Below, piece after piece: positions 49,889 through 59,055 of a stretch of DNA of 64,000 bases; positions within the stretch are counted from its first letter, which is position 1; every line of letters begins with the position of its first letter. The translations under genes and the position numbers were made by a program. A model generated the notes under the pieces. It saw only the letters and a list, made by a program, of their open reading frames with translations, was not told where the DNA came from and searched no databases. The DNA comes from Aestuariibius violaceus. Its GTDB lineage: Bacteria > Pseudomonadota > Alphaproteobacteria > Rhodobacterales > Rhodobacteraceae. The stretch is from assembly GCF_040779325.2 (NCBI RefSeq), contig NZ_JBFONT020000001.1, positions 868,001 through 932,000 of the forward strand, given 5' to 3'.

Positions 49889-50839
49889 TTAGGCGGGTTC
49901 CCGAAGGATGCGGGGGACTTTGAATTCCACGTTCTCTTCGGCTGTTGTAACAGTTTCGATCGTTACGGCATAGCGGTCTTGGAAGGCGGTTATGACTTCC
50001 TGGGTGAGGATCTCGGGCGCGGAGGCGCCTGCGGTGATGCCGACCGAGCGGATGCCGTCGAGGGCGCGCCAGTCGATCTGGTCGGCGCGGCCGATCAGTT
50101 GGGCGTAGGGGCAGCCGGCCTTGCTGGCGACCTCGACCAGGCGGCGGGAATTGGAGCTGTTGGGGGCGCCGACGACGAGGAGGGCGTCGCAGCGGGGGGC
50201 CATCGCCTTGACCGCCTCCTGACGGTTGGTGGTCGCGTAGCAGATATCTTCCTTGTGGGGCCCGATTATGCTGGGAAACCGGGCCTTTAGCGCCTCCACG
50301 ATCTCGGCCGTGTCGTCGACGGAGAGGGTCGTCTGGGTGACGAAGGCGAGCTTTTCCGGATCGCGGACCTGAACCGTGGCCACGTCTTCGACGGTTTCGA
50401 TGAGCAGGACTTCGCCGGGTGGGAGCTGACCCATCGTGCCGATGGTTTCGGGGTGCCCCTCGTGCCCGATCATCACCATCTGGAGGCCGTTTGCGGCATG
50501 ACGCTCTGCCTCGATATGGACCTTGGAGACAAGCGGGCAGGTCGCGTCGACATAGATCATCTGCCGCTCTTCGGCCTCGGCCGGGACGGATTTCGGGACG
50601 CCGTGGGCGGAGAAGATGACGGGGCGGTCGGTGGGCGCCTCGTCCAGTTCTTCAACGAAAACAGCGCCTTGGGCGCGCAGGTCATCGACCACGTATTTGT
50701 TGTGCACGATCTCGTGCCGGACGTAGACCGGGGCGCCCCATTTCTGCAGCGCCATCTCGACGATCTTGATGGCGCGGTCGACGCCGGCGCAGAAGCCGCG
50801 GGGGGCGGCGAGGTAGAGCGTGAGGGGCGGCTTGGTCAT
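49889..50839 (-). CDS. ispH: 4-hydroxy-3-methylbut-2-enyl diphosphate reductase
   Basis: A 316-residue 4Fe-4S enzyme, the last step of the MEP isoprenoid pathway, giving IPP and DMAPP. The three cluster cysteines are in AAPRGFCAGVDRAI (about residue 17), DATCPLVSKVH (about 101), and APRCDALLVVGAPNSSNS. HEIVHNKYVV and the Glu of VTQTTLSVDDT are the other family segments. Its 5' region contains repeat copy B. Its stop codon is only four bases from the LysE start. Confidence 0.97.
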   Translation of the reverse strand: MTKPPLTLYLAAPRGFCAGVDRAIKIVEMALQKWGAPVYVRHEIVHNKYVVDDLRAQGAVFVEELDEAPTDRPVIFSAHGVPKSVPAEAEERQMIYVDATCPLVSKVHIEAERHAANGLQMVMIGHEGHPETIGTMGQLPPGEVLLIETVEDVATVQVRDPEKLAFVTQTTLSVDDTAEIVEALKARFPSIIGPHKEDICYATTNRQEAVKAMAPRCDALLVVGAPNSSNSRRLVEVASKAGCPYAQLIGRADQIDWRALDGIRSVGITAGASAPEILTQEVITAFQDRYAVTIETVTTAEENVEFKVPRILREPA

Positions 50840-50910
50840 GCCCCAGAGGTAGGCGGTTGGGGCGCTGGCGTAAAGCAGTCGGCGCGGGTCAGGCTGCCGC
50901 AGGTGCTGAT

Positions 50911-51108
50911 GGATCGTGAGGGGTGCGTGCGGTGGGATTTCGGCGGCGCAACCGGCGGAGGCGGCGAATCAGCTGTTAACGCTGGCTGGGAAGGCAAAAC
51001 CGGCTGTCGGCATCCTGTCGGCTTTACGTCGGCATTTTGTCAGGCATTTGAGCGACGACGGGCGGGGTTAACGCACCGAACGGCCGGGAACGGCGCAACA
51101 GTTTGGGT
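50911..51108. repeat. Imperfect ~190-bp repeat, copy B (upstream of ispH)
   Basis: This fills much of the 382-bp gap 50840-51221, where I see no gene. In order it has GGATCGTGA (50911), GGATTTCGGCGG (50935-50946), GCGAATC plus GCTGTTAA (50964-50979), GTCGGCAT repeats near 51006 and 51028, CATTTG (51045) and GGGGTTAACGCACCG (51064-51078). The same blocks in the same order are at 14221-14402. Relative to copy A it has about a dozen extra bases before GCGAATC. Confidence 0.6.
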
Positions 51109-51221
51109 GATCCATAAGTGGTGGCTGATGGGTCGGATCATGATGCCAGTCTAGCATCCGGACGGCTGACCGCGATGCCGCGTGGTAGGCTTCAGCGACG
51201 GATTTGGGTTAGTCTGGAAAC

Positions 51222-51926
51222 ATGTCAGCTAAGATCTTCCAGAACCGACCCGCAAGGATGAGGTCTGCTGTCGGGCTGCTCTTGGTGTCGATCTTCACGC
51301 ATCCTCTTTCTGCCGACGATATGGACGTGTGTGACGGCATCGTCCTTGCAGGGCAGTGCATCGAAAAAGACGTCCAACACCTTGATGCGAGCTATTCGAA
51401 GCTGACCGATCTTTCGGCTCTGAGCGAACTGACCGAGTTGCGATATCTGAGAGTCGGCTTCAATCCGGTTGCGGATCTGTCTCCACTGTCGTCGCTGACG
51501 AAGCTGGAATACCTCAATCTGGATGAGATGAGGGTCGACGATCCGCTCGATCTGACGCCGCTTTCGACCTTGGTGAAGCTGAAAGAGTTGTCTGTCGTGC
51601 TGACGCCGCTTGAGGATATATCGGCGCTTTCCGAAATGCGGAGCCTGGAGACTTTCGTCGCGTTCGGAACGGACATCGAAGATGTCTCGCCTCTTGCCGG
51701 GCTTCCGAGCCTGACCGTTCTTCAGCTTCAAACGACCGCGATCACGTCTGCCGAGGATCTCTCGCGGATCAGTGGCCTGACGCATCTCTATCTGAATGGA
51801 ACCCCGATCGAGGATCTTTCGGCACTGGCCGCGCTTGAGCATCTGGAGGTTCTTGGCCCGCCATCCGGCCCGACCCTGCACGGCAAGGCAGAGATCAGAG
51901 CCGCGCTGGAAGGACTGAATCGGTAG
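51222..51926 (+). CDS. Secreted leucine-rich-repeat protein
   Basis: A 234-residue protein with a signal peptide (basic start, then MRSAVGLLLVSIFTHPLSADD) and six or seven ~22-residue internalin-type LRRs (for example LSALSELTELRYLRVGFNPV, LSPLSSLTKLEYLNLDEMRV and LSRISGLTHLYLNGTPIED). The repeats end at the C terminus without an anchor. Such proteins usually bind other proteins outside or in the periplasm. Base composition is visibly less GC-rich than the neighbours, and the pair with the next gene sits between conserved housekeeping genes, so acquisition by transfer is plausible. An in-frame ATG at 51258 is an alternative start. Confidence 0.85.
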   Translation: MSAKIFQNRPARMRSAVGLLLVSIFTHPLSADDMDVCDGIVLAGQCIEKDVQHLDASYSKLTDLSALSELTELRYLRVGFNPVADLSPLSSLTKLEYLNLDEMRVDDPLDLTPLSTLVKLKELSVVLTPLEDISALSEMRSLETFVAFGTDIEDVSPLAGLPSLTVLQLQTTAITSAEDLSRISGLTHLYLNGTPIEDLSALAALEHLEVLGPPSGPTLHGKAEIRAALEGLNR

Positions 51927-52025
51927 ACAAATTCCTGCATTGGCTTCATAGGGATCGGGTTTGAAGCAGGACCCGATTTTGAGGACGATTGCAGAATTGA
52001 TGAGTTTGCAGGACCGTCCGGGAAC

Positions 52026-53147
52026 ATGTTTGCCGATATGAGAAAACTGAGGCGTATCTTGGGTTTCTGCGTCCTTGCCGCCGGAGTCGCGATCGGCGGT
52101 ATTTTTGTCTTTGCCCCTCAATTCCCGATCCTGCTGCGAGAGGGTTTCCCACCGGATGTTTGGACAGAGTCCGGACGTTATCTTCGCGTTGAAGGCGTGA
52201 TGGGTGAAGAGGCGATAGGTGTTCCCGAAATCCCGGCCGACGCCCGAAAGCGTTTTGACGCCGCTGGTGGCCGTGCGATGCTTGTCGAGCAGAACGGGAC
52301 GCTGATTTTCGAAAGCTATGGCCAGGGGGTCGCGCGGGAGGATCGCCTGAACTCGTTTTCAATGGTCAAAAGTCTTATAGGTGCCCTTGTCATACGCGCC
52401 TACGCGGATAAGCGCATTGCATCGCTTGATGATCCGCTGTCGCTTTATTTGGGATCAGACGCCCCGGATGTGACGGTAAGTGACGCTCTGATCATGAGGT
52501 CGGGGCTGCTGTATGATGGCGAGCCGCCAAAGTCGGTTGATGATGCAGGCTTTTCGCCCTTCGGACCATTGGCCCGACTGCACGTCTTCGGCATGGATGC
52601 CCTTCTTCCAGACCTCACCGTCGATCCCGCTGCGAAAGGCGAGTTTGCCTACCAGAGCGTAAATACGGCGCTTTTGGGTGCCGTGTTGGAGGCGGCCTAC
52701 GACCAGCCTTTGCCGCAAATCCTTTCGGATCTGATCTGGAAGCCTGCAGGTGCCGCAAGCGCTGACTGGCGAGCCTATTCAAGGGCTGAGGGGGTTTCTG
52801 CCTATTGCTGTCTTTACGCCCGGCCCAGAGACTGGCTACATGTCGGGCGCTACCTGCTGGACAATGGAACGCCCGATGATCCGTTCCTGCCTGAAGATCT
52901 GTGGCGCGATTTCGTTCGACCGGAGCTTGACGTGTCGTTGCGACGCGAAAGTGCCTATGGGTGGCATTTGAGGCATGATGTTTTGGATCGGGACGGCGAA
53001 GCATTGGCCGGGCCGTTTGCCTATTTCATGGGGCATGGCGGTCAGATGCTGTACCTGCTGCCTGACAGTGACATGGTGGTGGTCCGCTTTGGCGATGGCC
53101 TGCAGCTTTTGCATTCAACTCTGTACGAATTGGCGCCCCCGAATTGA
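52026..53147 (+). CDS. Beta-lactamase-fold serine hydrolase (class C-like)
   Basis: A 373-residue protein with an N-terminal signal-anchor (RRILGFCVLAAGVAIGGIFVF). The serine hydrolase triad is visible: SxxK in FSMVKSLIGA, YxN-like YQSVNTA and HGGQ (HxG, replacing KTG). This is the pattern of EstB/DD-peptidase/6-aminohexanoate-dimer-hydrolase relatives of class C beta-lactamases. It probably acts in the periplasm on a peptide or ester; the substrate is unknown. Less GC-rich than the surroundings, like the LRR gene. Confidence 0.87.
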   Translation: MFADMRKLRRILGFCVLAAGVAIGGIFVFAPQFPILLREGFPPDVWTESGRYLRVEGVMGEEAIGVPEIPADARKRFDAAGGRAMLVEQNGTLIFESYGQGVAREDRLNSFSMVKSLIGALVIRAYADKRIASLDDPLSLYLGSDAPDVTVSDALIMRSGLLYDGEPPKSVDDAGFSPFGPLARLHVFGMDALLPDLTVDPAAKGEFAYQSVNTALLGAVLEAAYDQPLPQILSDLIWKPAGAASADWRAYSRAEGVSAYCCLYARPRDWLHVGRYLLDNGTPDDPFLPEDLWRDFVRPELDVSLRRESAYGWHLRHDVLDRDGEALAGPFAYFMGHGGQMLYLLPDSDMVVVRFGDGLQLLHSTLYELAPPN

Positions 53148-53196
53148 CCGCGCTGGATTTCTGGCATTGAGGCCCGTCCGGTAGACCTTCACGGCT

Positions 53197-53221
53197 GACG
53201 CGCACGTCAAGACGTGGCGTC
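53197..53221 (+). terminator. Hairpin between serine hydrolase and etfB
   Basis: GACGC-G-CACGTC (53197-53208) pairs with GACGTG-GCGTC (53211-53221) around AA, with one bulged G, giving an 11-bp stem. TTTT follows a little further on (53231-53234), not directly. It could be a terminator after the serine hydrolase or a protein-binding palindrome in the etfB promoter. Confidence 0.5.
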
Positions 53222-53314
53222 GATGGACGGTTTTGCGTCGATTTACCCCTGTTGTGGCGCGTTCCGGCGCGGTAGGTCATGCGGCGACGCGACAGTTAAG
53301 GGAGGCTTTGGCCG

Positions 53315-54073
53315 ATGAAAGTGCTCGTGCCCGTCAAGCGCGTGATCGATTACAACGTGAAGGTCCGTGTGAAGGCGGATGGCTCCGGTGTGGATCTCGC
53401 CAACGTCAAGATGTCGATGAACCCGTTCGACGAGATCGCCGTGGAAGAGGCGATCCGGTTGAAGGAAAAGGGCAAGGCCGAGGAGATCGTGGCCGTGTCG
53501 ATCGGCGTGAAGCAGGCGCAGGAAACGCTGCGGACGGCGTTGGCAATGGGGGCGGACCGGGCGATCCTGGTCGTGGCCACCGATGACGTGCATCAGGATA
53601 TCGAGCCTTTGGCGGTCGCGAAGATCCTGAAGGGCGTGGTCGACGAGGAGCAGCCGGGGTTGGTTCTGTGCGGCAAGCAGGCGATCGACAACGACATGAA
53701 CGCGACGGGGCAGATGCTGGCGGCGCTGCTGGGCTGGTCGCAGGCGACGTTCGCGTCCGAGGTGGATGTCGACGGCGAGCATGCGACGGTGACGCGCGAG
53801 GTCGATGGCGGCCTGCAGACGATCAAGGTGGATATGCCGGCGGTCGTGACTGTCGACCTGCGGCTGAACGAGCCACGCTATGCATCGCTGCCGAACATCA
53901 TGAAGGCGAAGAAGAAGCCGCTGGATGAGAAGACGCCGGCCGATTACGGCGTGGACGTCGCGCCGCGGCTGACAATCGTCAAGACGGAGGAGCCGCCGGA
54001 GCGCAAGGCGGGCGAGATGGTGGGCTCGGTCGACGAGCTGGTCACGAAACTCAAGGAAGCGGGGGCTGTGTGA
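53315..54073 (+). CDS. etfB: Electron transfer flavoprotein, beta subunit
   Basis: A 252-residue ETF beta subunit (AMP-binding), which with EtfA accepts electrons from acyl-CoA and other dehydrogenases and passes them to ETF-quinone oxidoreductase. Landmarks: MKVLVPVKRVIDYNVKVRVK, MSMNPFDEIAVEEAIRLKE, ADRAILV, GKQAIDNDMNATGQMLAALLGW and LNEPRYASLPNIMKAKKKPL (the ETF-beta signature). Stop overlaps the etfA start by one base (TGATG). The ribosome site TAAGGGAGG precedes it. Confidence 0.97.
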   Translation: MKVLVPVKRVIDYNVKVRVKADGSGVDLANVKMSMNPFDEIAVEEAIRLKEKGKAEEIVAVSIGVKQAQETLRTALAMGADRAILVVATDDVHQDIEPLAVAKILKGVVDEEQPGLVLCGKQAIDNDMNATGQMLAALLGWSQATFASEVDVDGEHATVTREVDGGLQTIKVDMPAVVTVDLRLNEPRYASLPNIMKAKKKPLDEKTPADYGVDVAPRLTIVKTEEPPERKAGEMVGSVDELVTKLKEAGAV

Positions 54074-55002
54074 TGGCGGTTCTTCTGGTTGCGGAAGTCA
54101 CGAATGGCGAGCTGAACGCGGATGCGACGGCGAAGGCTTTGACCGCGGCGAAGATGCTGGGCGAGGTGACGGTGCTGTGCGCGGGCGCGTCGGCCAGCGC
54201 GGCGGCCGAGGCGGCGGCGAAGCTGGACGGCGTGGCCAAGGTGCTGTGCGCGGAGGATCCGTCTTTGGGGCACCGGCTGGCCGAGGCGACGGCGGCGCTG
54301 ATCGTGTCGCTGGCGGGCGATTACGAGCATATCGTGGCCCCGGCCACGACGGATGCGAAGAACGTGATGCCGCGGGTTGCAGCGTTGCTCGACGCGATGA
54401 TTATTTCGGACGTGTCGGGCGTCGTCGACGGTGAGACGTTCGAGCGGCCGATCTATGCGGGCAACGCGGTGCAGACGGTGAAGTCGGGCGATGCGAAGAA
54501 GGTTGTCACGATCCGGACGTCGACGTTTGATGCAGCCGGTGAAGGTGGCTCGGCCTCGGTCGAGACGGTGTCGGTTGGCGCCAATCCCGGCCTGTCGGAA
54601 TGGGTCGAGGACAAGGTGGCCGAGAGCGATCGGCCTGAGCTGACCTCGGCCGGCGTGGTCGTCTCGGGTGGCCGCGGCGTGGGGTCCGAAGAGAGCTTCG
54701 AGATGATCGAGAAGCTGGCCGATACACTGGGCGCCGCTGTTGGCGCGTCGCGGGCGGCGGTCGATTCCGGCTATGCGCCGAATGACTGGCAGGTCGGGCA
54801 GACCGGCAAGGTCGTGGCGCCGGATCTGTATATCGCCGTGGGCATCTCGGGCGCGATCCAGCACCTGGCGGGGATGAAGGATTCGAAGATCATCGTCGCG
54901 ATCAACAAGGACGAGGAAGCGCCGATCTTCCAGGTTGCCGATTACGGACTGGTCGCCGACCTGTTCGAGGCGGTGCCGGAGCTGACCGAGAAGCTGGCCT
55001 GA
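54073..55002 (+). CDS. etfA: Electron transfer flavoprotein, alpha subunit
   Basis: A 309-residue FAD-binding ETF alpha subunit. The N-terminal domain has AAKMLGEVTVLCAGASASAA; the C-terminal FAD domain has VVSGGRGVGSEESF, GAAVGASRAAVDSGYAPNDWQVGQTGKVV, APDLYIAVGISGAIQHLAGM and INKDEEAPIFQVADYGLVAD. The ATG at 54073 is one codon after a possible GTG. Forms an operon with etfB; hbd is nearby and gives a common alphaproteobacterial order. Confidence 0.97.
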   Translation: MAVLLVAEVTNGELNADATAKALTAAKMLGEVTVLCAGASASAAAEAAAKLDGVAKVLCAEDPSLGHRLAEATAALIVSLAGDYEHIVAPATTDAKNVMPRVAALLDAMIISDVSGVVDGETFERPIYAGNAVQTVKSGDAKKVVTIRTSTFDAAGEGGSASVETVSVGANPGLSEWVEDKVAESDRPELTSAGVVVSGGRGVGSEESFEMIEKLADTLGAAVGASRAAVDSGYAPNDWQVGQTGKVVAPDLYIAVGISGAIQHLAGMKDSKIIVAINKDEEAPIFQVADYGLVADLFEAVPELTEKLA

Positions 55003-55009
55003 GCCGTGG

Positions 55010-55035
55010 GCCCCGCCGCTACGGGGTGGCGGGGC
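55010..55035. terminator. Shared hairpin between etfA and the convergent gene
   Basis: GCCCCGCC (55010-55017) pairs with GGCGGGGC (55028-55035) around a 10-base loop that holds the TAG stop of the convergent gene (55019-55021). It is likely a bidirectional terminator although no long T tract follows. Confidence 0.65.
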
Positions 55036-56041
55036 TTCGGATGCAGTGGGTGAAGGCCGCGCGGAGCATCCGGCGGTCCATCGCTGTCAGGTCTCGCCTG
55101 ACCCATTGCGTGCCGCCCGAGACGCGGGCCATCCTGAAAGTGACGTCCAGCGTCGCGATGTCTTCGACGTCGCGCATATGGTCGGGGTCAAAGCTGAGTT
55201 CGATGAAGCTGTTCTTATCCCCGATCCACGTGCGGTAGTCGGCGATTTCGATCTTCGTCTCGGCCGGTGACTGTCCGTCTGCTTTGTCTGTCCAATAGCT
55301 CACGCTGGCATCCCCCGAGTCCGCCACGAATGCGCCGACGCCGGTGAGGAGGAAATGGGCCTTCTCGTCCCGGCAATAGGCGGTGAGCTGGATGGCACGG
55401 TCGTAGGGATGAGGGTCGTCCAGTCGTTTGCTGGCGGCGACGATCCCGTCACGATAGGGCTCGATCGTGAAGGGGCCAAAAGCGCGTTCGACGACATGCG
55501 TGATGCCGTGGCGCCCCAGCTCTTCAGAGCTCATCGGGCGGGACGGATCGTCCCGAAGCAGAAAGGCGGGGTCGGCGCCCATTTCGATCACGTAGGCGGT
55601 TGCCATGACGGCGCTGGACGGGCCGGGATCGTCGGGGACGAGCGGTTGCCATTGGAAGGTGATCTCGCTGCCTTCCGCCGCGAGGCGCGCCTCCCCTCCG
55701 CCAAGGAAGGCATAAAGGCAGGCATCGCGGCATTCTCCCGGTCCGGGCTCGCCGCCTTCGGTCCTGCCGATCTGGGTGCTGAGGCCCAGCTGACGGATCG
55801 TCCGTCCAAGCGCAATCGCTCCTGCCGGATCGCCGCCGGAGCTGGTCAGAAGGACGGTACCGCCATCAGCCGTCTTGGCGGCGGCTTCAAACTCGGCAGC
55901 GGTGTCGGGGGTGATCGGCCCGTCGATGGTGATGTAGCAGCTCTCCCACGCGTTGGCGAAACAGACCCCGCCGATCTCGGCGGCCGTGGCGGGTATGGCG
56001 AAGACGGTAAGGATCGCGGCGCAGATGGATCTCAAAATCAT
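55019..56041 (-). CDS. Exported ClpP-like (COG3904-type) protein
   Basis: A 340-residue protein with a signal peptide (MILRSICAAILTVFAIPATA). The segment VLLTSSGGDPAGAIALGRTIRQLGLSTQIG with CRDACLYAFLGGGEARLA resembles periplasmic ClpP/crotonase-fold proteins of COG3904, whose Ser/Cys positions suggest a peptidase-like site. No activity is proven. The remaining C-terminal half has no recognised motif. The ATG at 56041 has GGAG at proper distance; a GTG at 56047 is also in frame. Confidence 0.75.
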   Translation of the reverse strand: MILRSICAAILTVFAIPATAAEIGGVCFANAWESCYITIDGPITPDTAAEFEAAAKTADGGTVLLTSSGGDPAGAIALGRTIRQLGLSTQIGRTEGGEPGPGECRDACLYAFLGGGEARLAAEGSEITFQWQPLVPDDPGPSSAVMATAYVIEMGADPAFLLRDDPSRPMSSEELGRHGITHVVERAFGPFTIEPYRDGIVAASKRLDDPHPYDRAIQLTAYCRDEKAHFLLTGVGAFVADSGDASVSYWTDKADGQSPAETKIEIADYRTWIGDKNSFIELSFDPDHMRDVEDIATLDVTFRMARVSGGTQWVRRDLTAMDRRMLRAAFTHCIRSPATP

Positions 56042-56140
56042 TGGCACTCCGAATTCGGACGGGACACGAAAGGGGCTTGGCGGAAAATGGGAAAGGTGTT
56101 CGCTGCGTTGAGGCTCAGCCTGCGCGATCGGTGGATCGTG

Positions 56141-57031
56141 TCAATCGCTTTCCATTGTCGTCTCTCCCGGGTTGGAAGTGGCCCCTAGCGCGCCAAGCCC
56201 GATCTGCTCGAGCACGCCTGTCAGGGCATCGGCCGTCATCCGATGCGCTTCCGTCCCGAGCATCCTGTTGGCGGCGGTCCGTTCCGCGGTGGGAACGACA
56301 AGGCCGGTCTGGCCCTTTGCGATCTCGGCCTCCGTGGGCAAGACGGTGACAAGGGCCGCCGCGGGAGGGGCGATGCGGGCCATCATCTCTTGACTGACGA
56401 GGGCTGGATCGCGGGTAAGCGGGTCTGCCCCCTTGTCGCTGGCAGAGGGGCGGGGCGGGGTATCGGAGAGCCAGAGCAGGATGAGCGGCGTTTCGATCTG
56501 CGCGATGAGCTGGGTCATCCGGTCGACCCATGCCTGCTGCAGCTCTTGTCGCAGGTCGGTGAAGGCCCTGGGATCACGGCGCCAGAGGGTGCCGATGAGG
56601 TGGCGGGTGAAGGTGAATTCGGTGAAGTCGATTTTCGGGAAGGCCGCGCGGGCGGCTTCGGACGCGCCGGTAAAGCGGTCGTTGCGGCGGGGATGGACGC
56701 TGTAGAAGCGGTTGGAGAGGTTGAGCGCGCCTGGGATCTGCAGGATCGTCGCCGCAACGTTGTTGCAGATGTCGATCAGCGACGGGTCGCCCAGCAGCAG
56801 GTCCGGCCCGGCATTGGGGACACCGAGGTTGAGGCAGGGCCGGCCGAGCATCCGGGCTATCTGGGTCGTGAAGGGGTCTGGCGTGAACCGGCCAAACGTC
56901 TCAATCCCGCCGACGAAAGCCAGCGCATCAGGCGACGGTGCGGCCTGTGGCCCGCGAAACCGCAGGCGTGAGGTGCCATAGTGGCAGGGTGCGTAGTCGA
57001 GGCCCTGGGCAGTGATGGGGTCATGCAGCAT
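56141..57031 (-). CDS. DUF6473-family protein
   Basis: A 296-residue cytosolic protein with GLDYAPCHYGTSRLRFRGPQ at the N terminus, FVGGIETFGRF, LNLGVPNAGPDLLLGDPSLIDICNNVA, LSNRFYSVHPRRNDRF and IDFTEFTFTRHL. These are features I recognise from the DUF6473 family of Rhodobacteraceae. The G-x-E/N-LG motifs recall SGNH hydrolases, so a hydrolase-like fold is possible. No substrate known. No operon partner is obvious. Confidence 0.75.
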   Translation of the reverse strand: MLHDPITAQGLDYAPCHYGTSRLRFRGPQAAPSPDALAFVGGIETFGRFTPDPFTTQIARMLGRPCLNLGVPNAGPDLLLGDPSLIDICNNVAATILQIPGALNLSNRFYSVHPRRNDRFTGASEAARAAFPKIDFTEFTFTRHLIGTLWRRDPRAFTDLRQELQQAWVDRMTQLIAQIETPLILLWLSDTPPRPSASDKGADPLTRDPALVSQEMMARIAPPAAALVTVLPTEAEIAKGQTGLVVPTAERTAANRMLGTEAHRMTADALTGVLEQIGLGALGATSNPGETTMESD

Positions 57032-57185
57032 GGCGTGGGTCCGAATTCTGGTGCGTCTTGATCGCGCCCAAGTCTTGCCATTTGTCTAAACGCCGAATTT
57101 GCCGCGTTTTTTATCCACCTGCCGCCCTTGAGGGGGGCGGGGCGCGCGCCTATGCTCCGCCCGATTTCACCAGCGGGGTTTGGGC

Positions 57186-58061
57186 ATGGGCATTGACCGG
57201 GTGGGCGTCGTCGGCGCCGGGCAGATGGGCAACGGAATTGCCCATGTCCTTGCCTTGGCGGGCTATGAGGTGCTGCTGAACGATATCAGCGACGATGCGC
57301 TGAAGGCGGCGACGAAGGTGATCGAAAAGAACCTCGACCGGCAGGTGTCGCGCGAGAAGATCTCGGAGGGCGACAAGGCGGCGGCGCTGGAGCGGATCGG
57401 GACGACGCTGACGCTGACCGATCTGGGACAGACCGATCTGGTGATCGAGGCCGCGACCGAGCGGGAGACGGTCAAGCAGGCGATCTTCGAGGATCTGCTG
57501 CCGCATCTGAAGCCCGAGACGATCCTGACCTCGAACACCTCGTCGATTTCGATCACGCGGCTGGCGTCGCGGACGGACCGGCCGGAGAAGTTCATGGGCT
57601 TCCACTTCATGAACCCGGTGCCGGTGATGCAGCTGGTGGAGCTGATCCGGGGGATCGCGACCGATCAGCCGACCTTCGAGGCGTGCCTGGGCGTGGTGGA
57701 CCGGCTGGGCAAGACGGCGGCGACGGCCGAGGATTTCCCGGCCTTCATCGTGAACCGGATCCTGATGCCGATGATCAACGAGGCGATCTATACGCTCTAT
57801 GAGGGCGTGGGGTCGGTGAAGTCGATCGACATGGCGATGAAGCTGGGTGCGAACCACCCGATGGGCCCGCTGGAGCTGGCGGATTTCATCGGGCTGGATA
57901 CGTGCCTTGCGATCATGAACGTGCTGCATGACGGGCTGGCGGACACGAAGTACCGGCCTTGCCCGCTTCTGACGAAATATGTCGAGGCCGGGTGGCTGGG
58001 GCGGAAGAGCCAGCGCGGGTTCTACGATTACCGCCAGGACCCGCCGGTACCGACACGGTAG
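57186..58061 (+). CDS. hbd: 3-hydroxybutyryl-CoA dehydrogenase
   Basis: A 291-residue NAD-dependent dehydrogenase, interconverting acetoacetyl-CoA and 3-hydroxybutyryl-CoA. N-terminal Rossmann motif VGVVGAGQMGNGIAHVLALAG, then TNTSSISITRLAS-like SNTSSISITRLA, and the 3HCDH signature GFHFMNPVPVMQLVELIRG with catalytic His. The C-terminal domain contains DFPAFIVNRILMPMINEAIY and GANHPMGPLELADFIGLD. Close to etfBA, forming the usual butyryl/hydroxybutyryl metabolism neighbourhood. Confidence 0.96.
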   Translation: MGIDRVGVVGAGQMGNGIAHVLALAGYEVLLNDISDDALKAATKVIEKNLDRQVSREKISEGDKAAALERIGTTLTLTDLGQTDLVIEAATERETVKQAIFEDLLPHLKPETILTSNTSSISITRLASRTDRPEKFMGFHFMNPVPVMQLVELIRGIATDQPTFEACLGVVDRLGKTAATAEDFPAFIVNRILMPMINEAIYTLYEGVGSVKSIDMAMKLGANHPMGPLELADFIGLDTCLAIMNVLHDGLADTKYRPCPLLTKYVEAGWLGRKSQRGFYDYRQDPPVPTR

Positions 58062-58133
58062 CGCGGCACGGTCGGGCTGGGCGCCAATCAGGATATTGTG
58101 CGGCGAAGCCGCTCAATCTGATAGCGGTCCGCT

Positions 58134-59024
58134 TCAGCCTTTGAGCGACAGGGTGTGGTCGCGCAGCCAGGACATGAAGGCGCGCGGGTCGCCTTCGCGG
58201 CGGGCGATTTCCTCGCGGGGGATCGGGTCTCCGACGACGGGGGCCTGGTTCTTGTTGAGCGCGTGCACGATCTCGTGCAGCAGTAGGCCCTGGCGGAGCG
58301 TGGCCGAGAGGCGGTTGGCGATCTGGTACCAGCGGGAATTGGAGCCCGGGAAGTAGATCGGTACCACGGCGGCGCCCGAGCGGCGGATCATCTTGGCGGT
58401 GAAGACGTTCCATTCGGCCTCGATCGCCGGCCCCATCATCGTCTCAGACGACGCTACGACGCCGGAGGGGAAGAGGGCGATCACGCCGCCTTCTTTCAGT
58501 TCGGCCATGGCGGTGGCCCGCATCTCCATCATCTTGCGCTGGGCGTCTTCCTCGTGCGGGAAGGGAACGGGGATGAGGTAGGAGGCCGCGACCTCGTCGA
58601 TGCCGGTCAGCAGCGCGCGGGTGAGCACCTTGTAGTCGGTGCGGACGCGGCCGATCAGTTCGGCAAGCACCATGCCGTCGACCAGCCCGTGGGGGTGGTT
58701 CGCGACGATGACGACCGGGCCGTCCTTGGGGATGCGGTCAAGCTGTTCGCGCGGAGTGGTCAGCGCGATGCCCATCGTGTCGAGCGCGGCTTTCCAGAAC
58801 GCCTGGCCCTGCGGGGCGCCCTTGCGTTCGAATTCGCGGATCAGGCGGAGGATCGTGATCTTGCCCGTCATCCACTCCATCGCGCGGATGGTCGCGGCGG
58901 TCAGCGGGTTGTCGAACGTGTTCGAATAGGTCAGCGACCTGCGGTCATAGGTCTGCTGCGGCTGTTGCCGGTGCTGGGCCAACGGAGGGCCGACGAGCGA
59001 TCTGTGATGAGATCCGTCCACCAC
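58134..59024 (-). CDS. Lysophospholipid-type acyltransferase (PlsC fold)
   Basis: A ~296-residue membrane-associated acyltransferase related to 1-acylglycerol-phosphate acyltransferases. Motif NHPHGLVDGM replaces the canonical NHx4D, FPSGVVASSE is motif III-like, and VVPIYFPGSNSRWYQIANRL follows. It could acylate lysophospholipid or ornithine lipids. The GTG at 59024 follows GGGAGGCAGGATAGC; the longer frame to 59138 is not protein-like. Being 31 bases beyond ptsH, it may be in the chvI operon. Confidence 0.75.
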   Translation of the reverse strand: MVDGSHHRSLVGPPLAQHRQQPQQTYDRRSLTYSNTFDNPLTAATIRAMEWMTGKITILRLIREFERKGAPQGQAFWKAALDTMGIALTTPREQLDRIPKDGPVVIVANHPHGLVDGMVLAELIGRVRTDYKVLTRALLTGIDEVAASYLIPVPFPHEEDAQRKMMEMRATAMAELKEGGVIALFPSGVVASSETMMGPAIEAEWNVFTAKMIRRSGAAVVPIYFPGSNSRWYQIANRLSATLRQGLLLHEIVHALNKNQAPVVGDPIPREEIARREGDPRAFMSWLRDHTLSLKG

Positions 59025-59055
59025 GCTATCCTGCCTCCCGCGGCCGGGGCACTCT

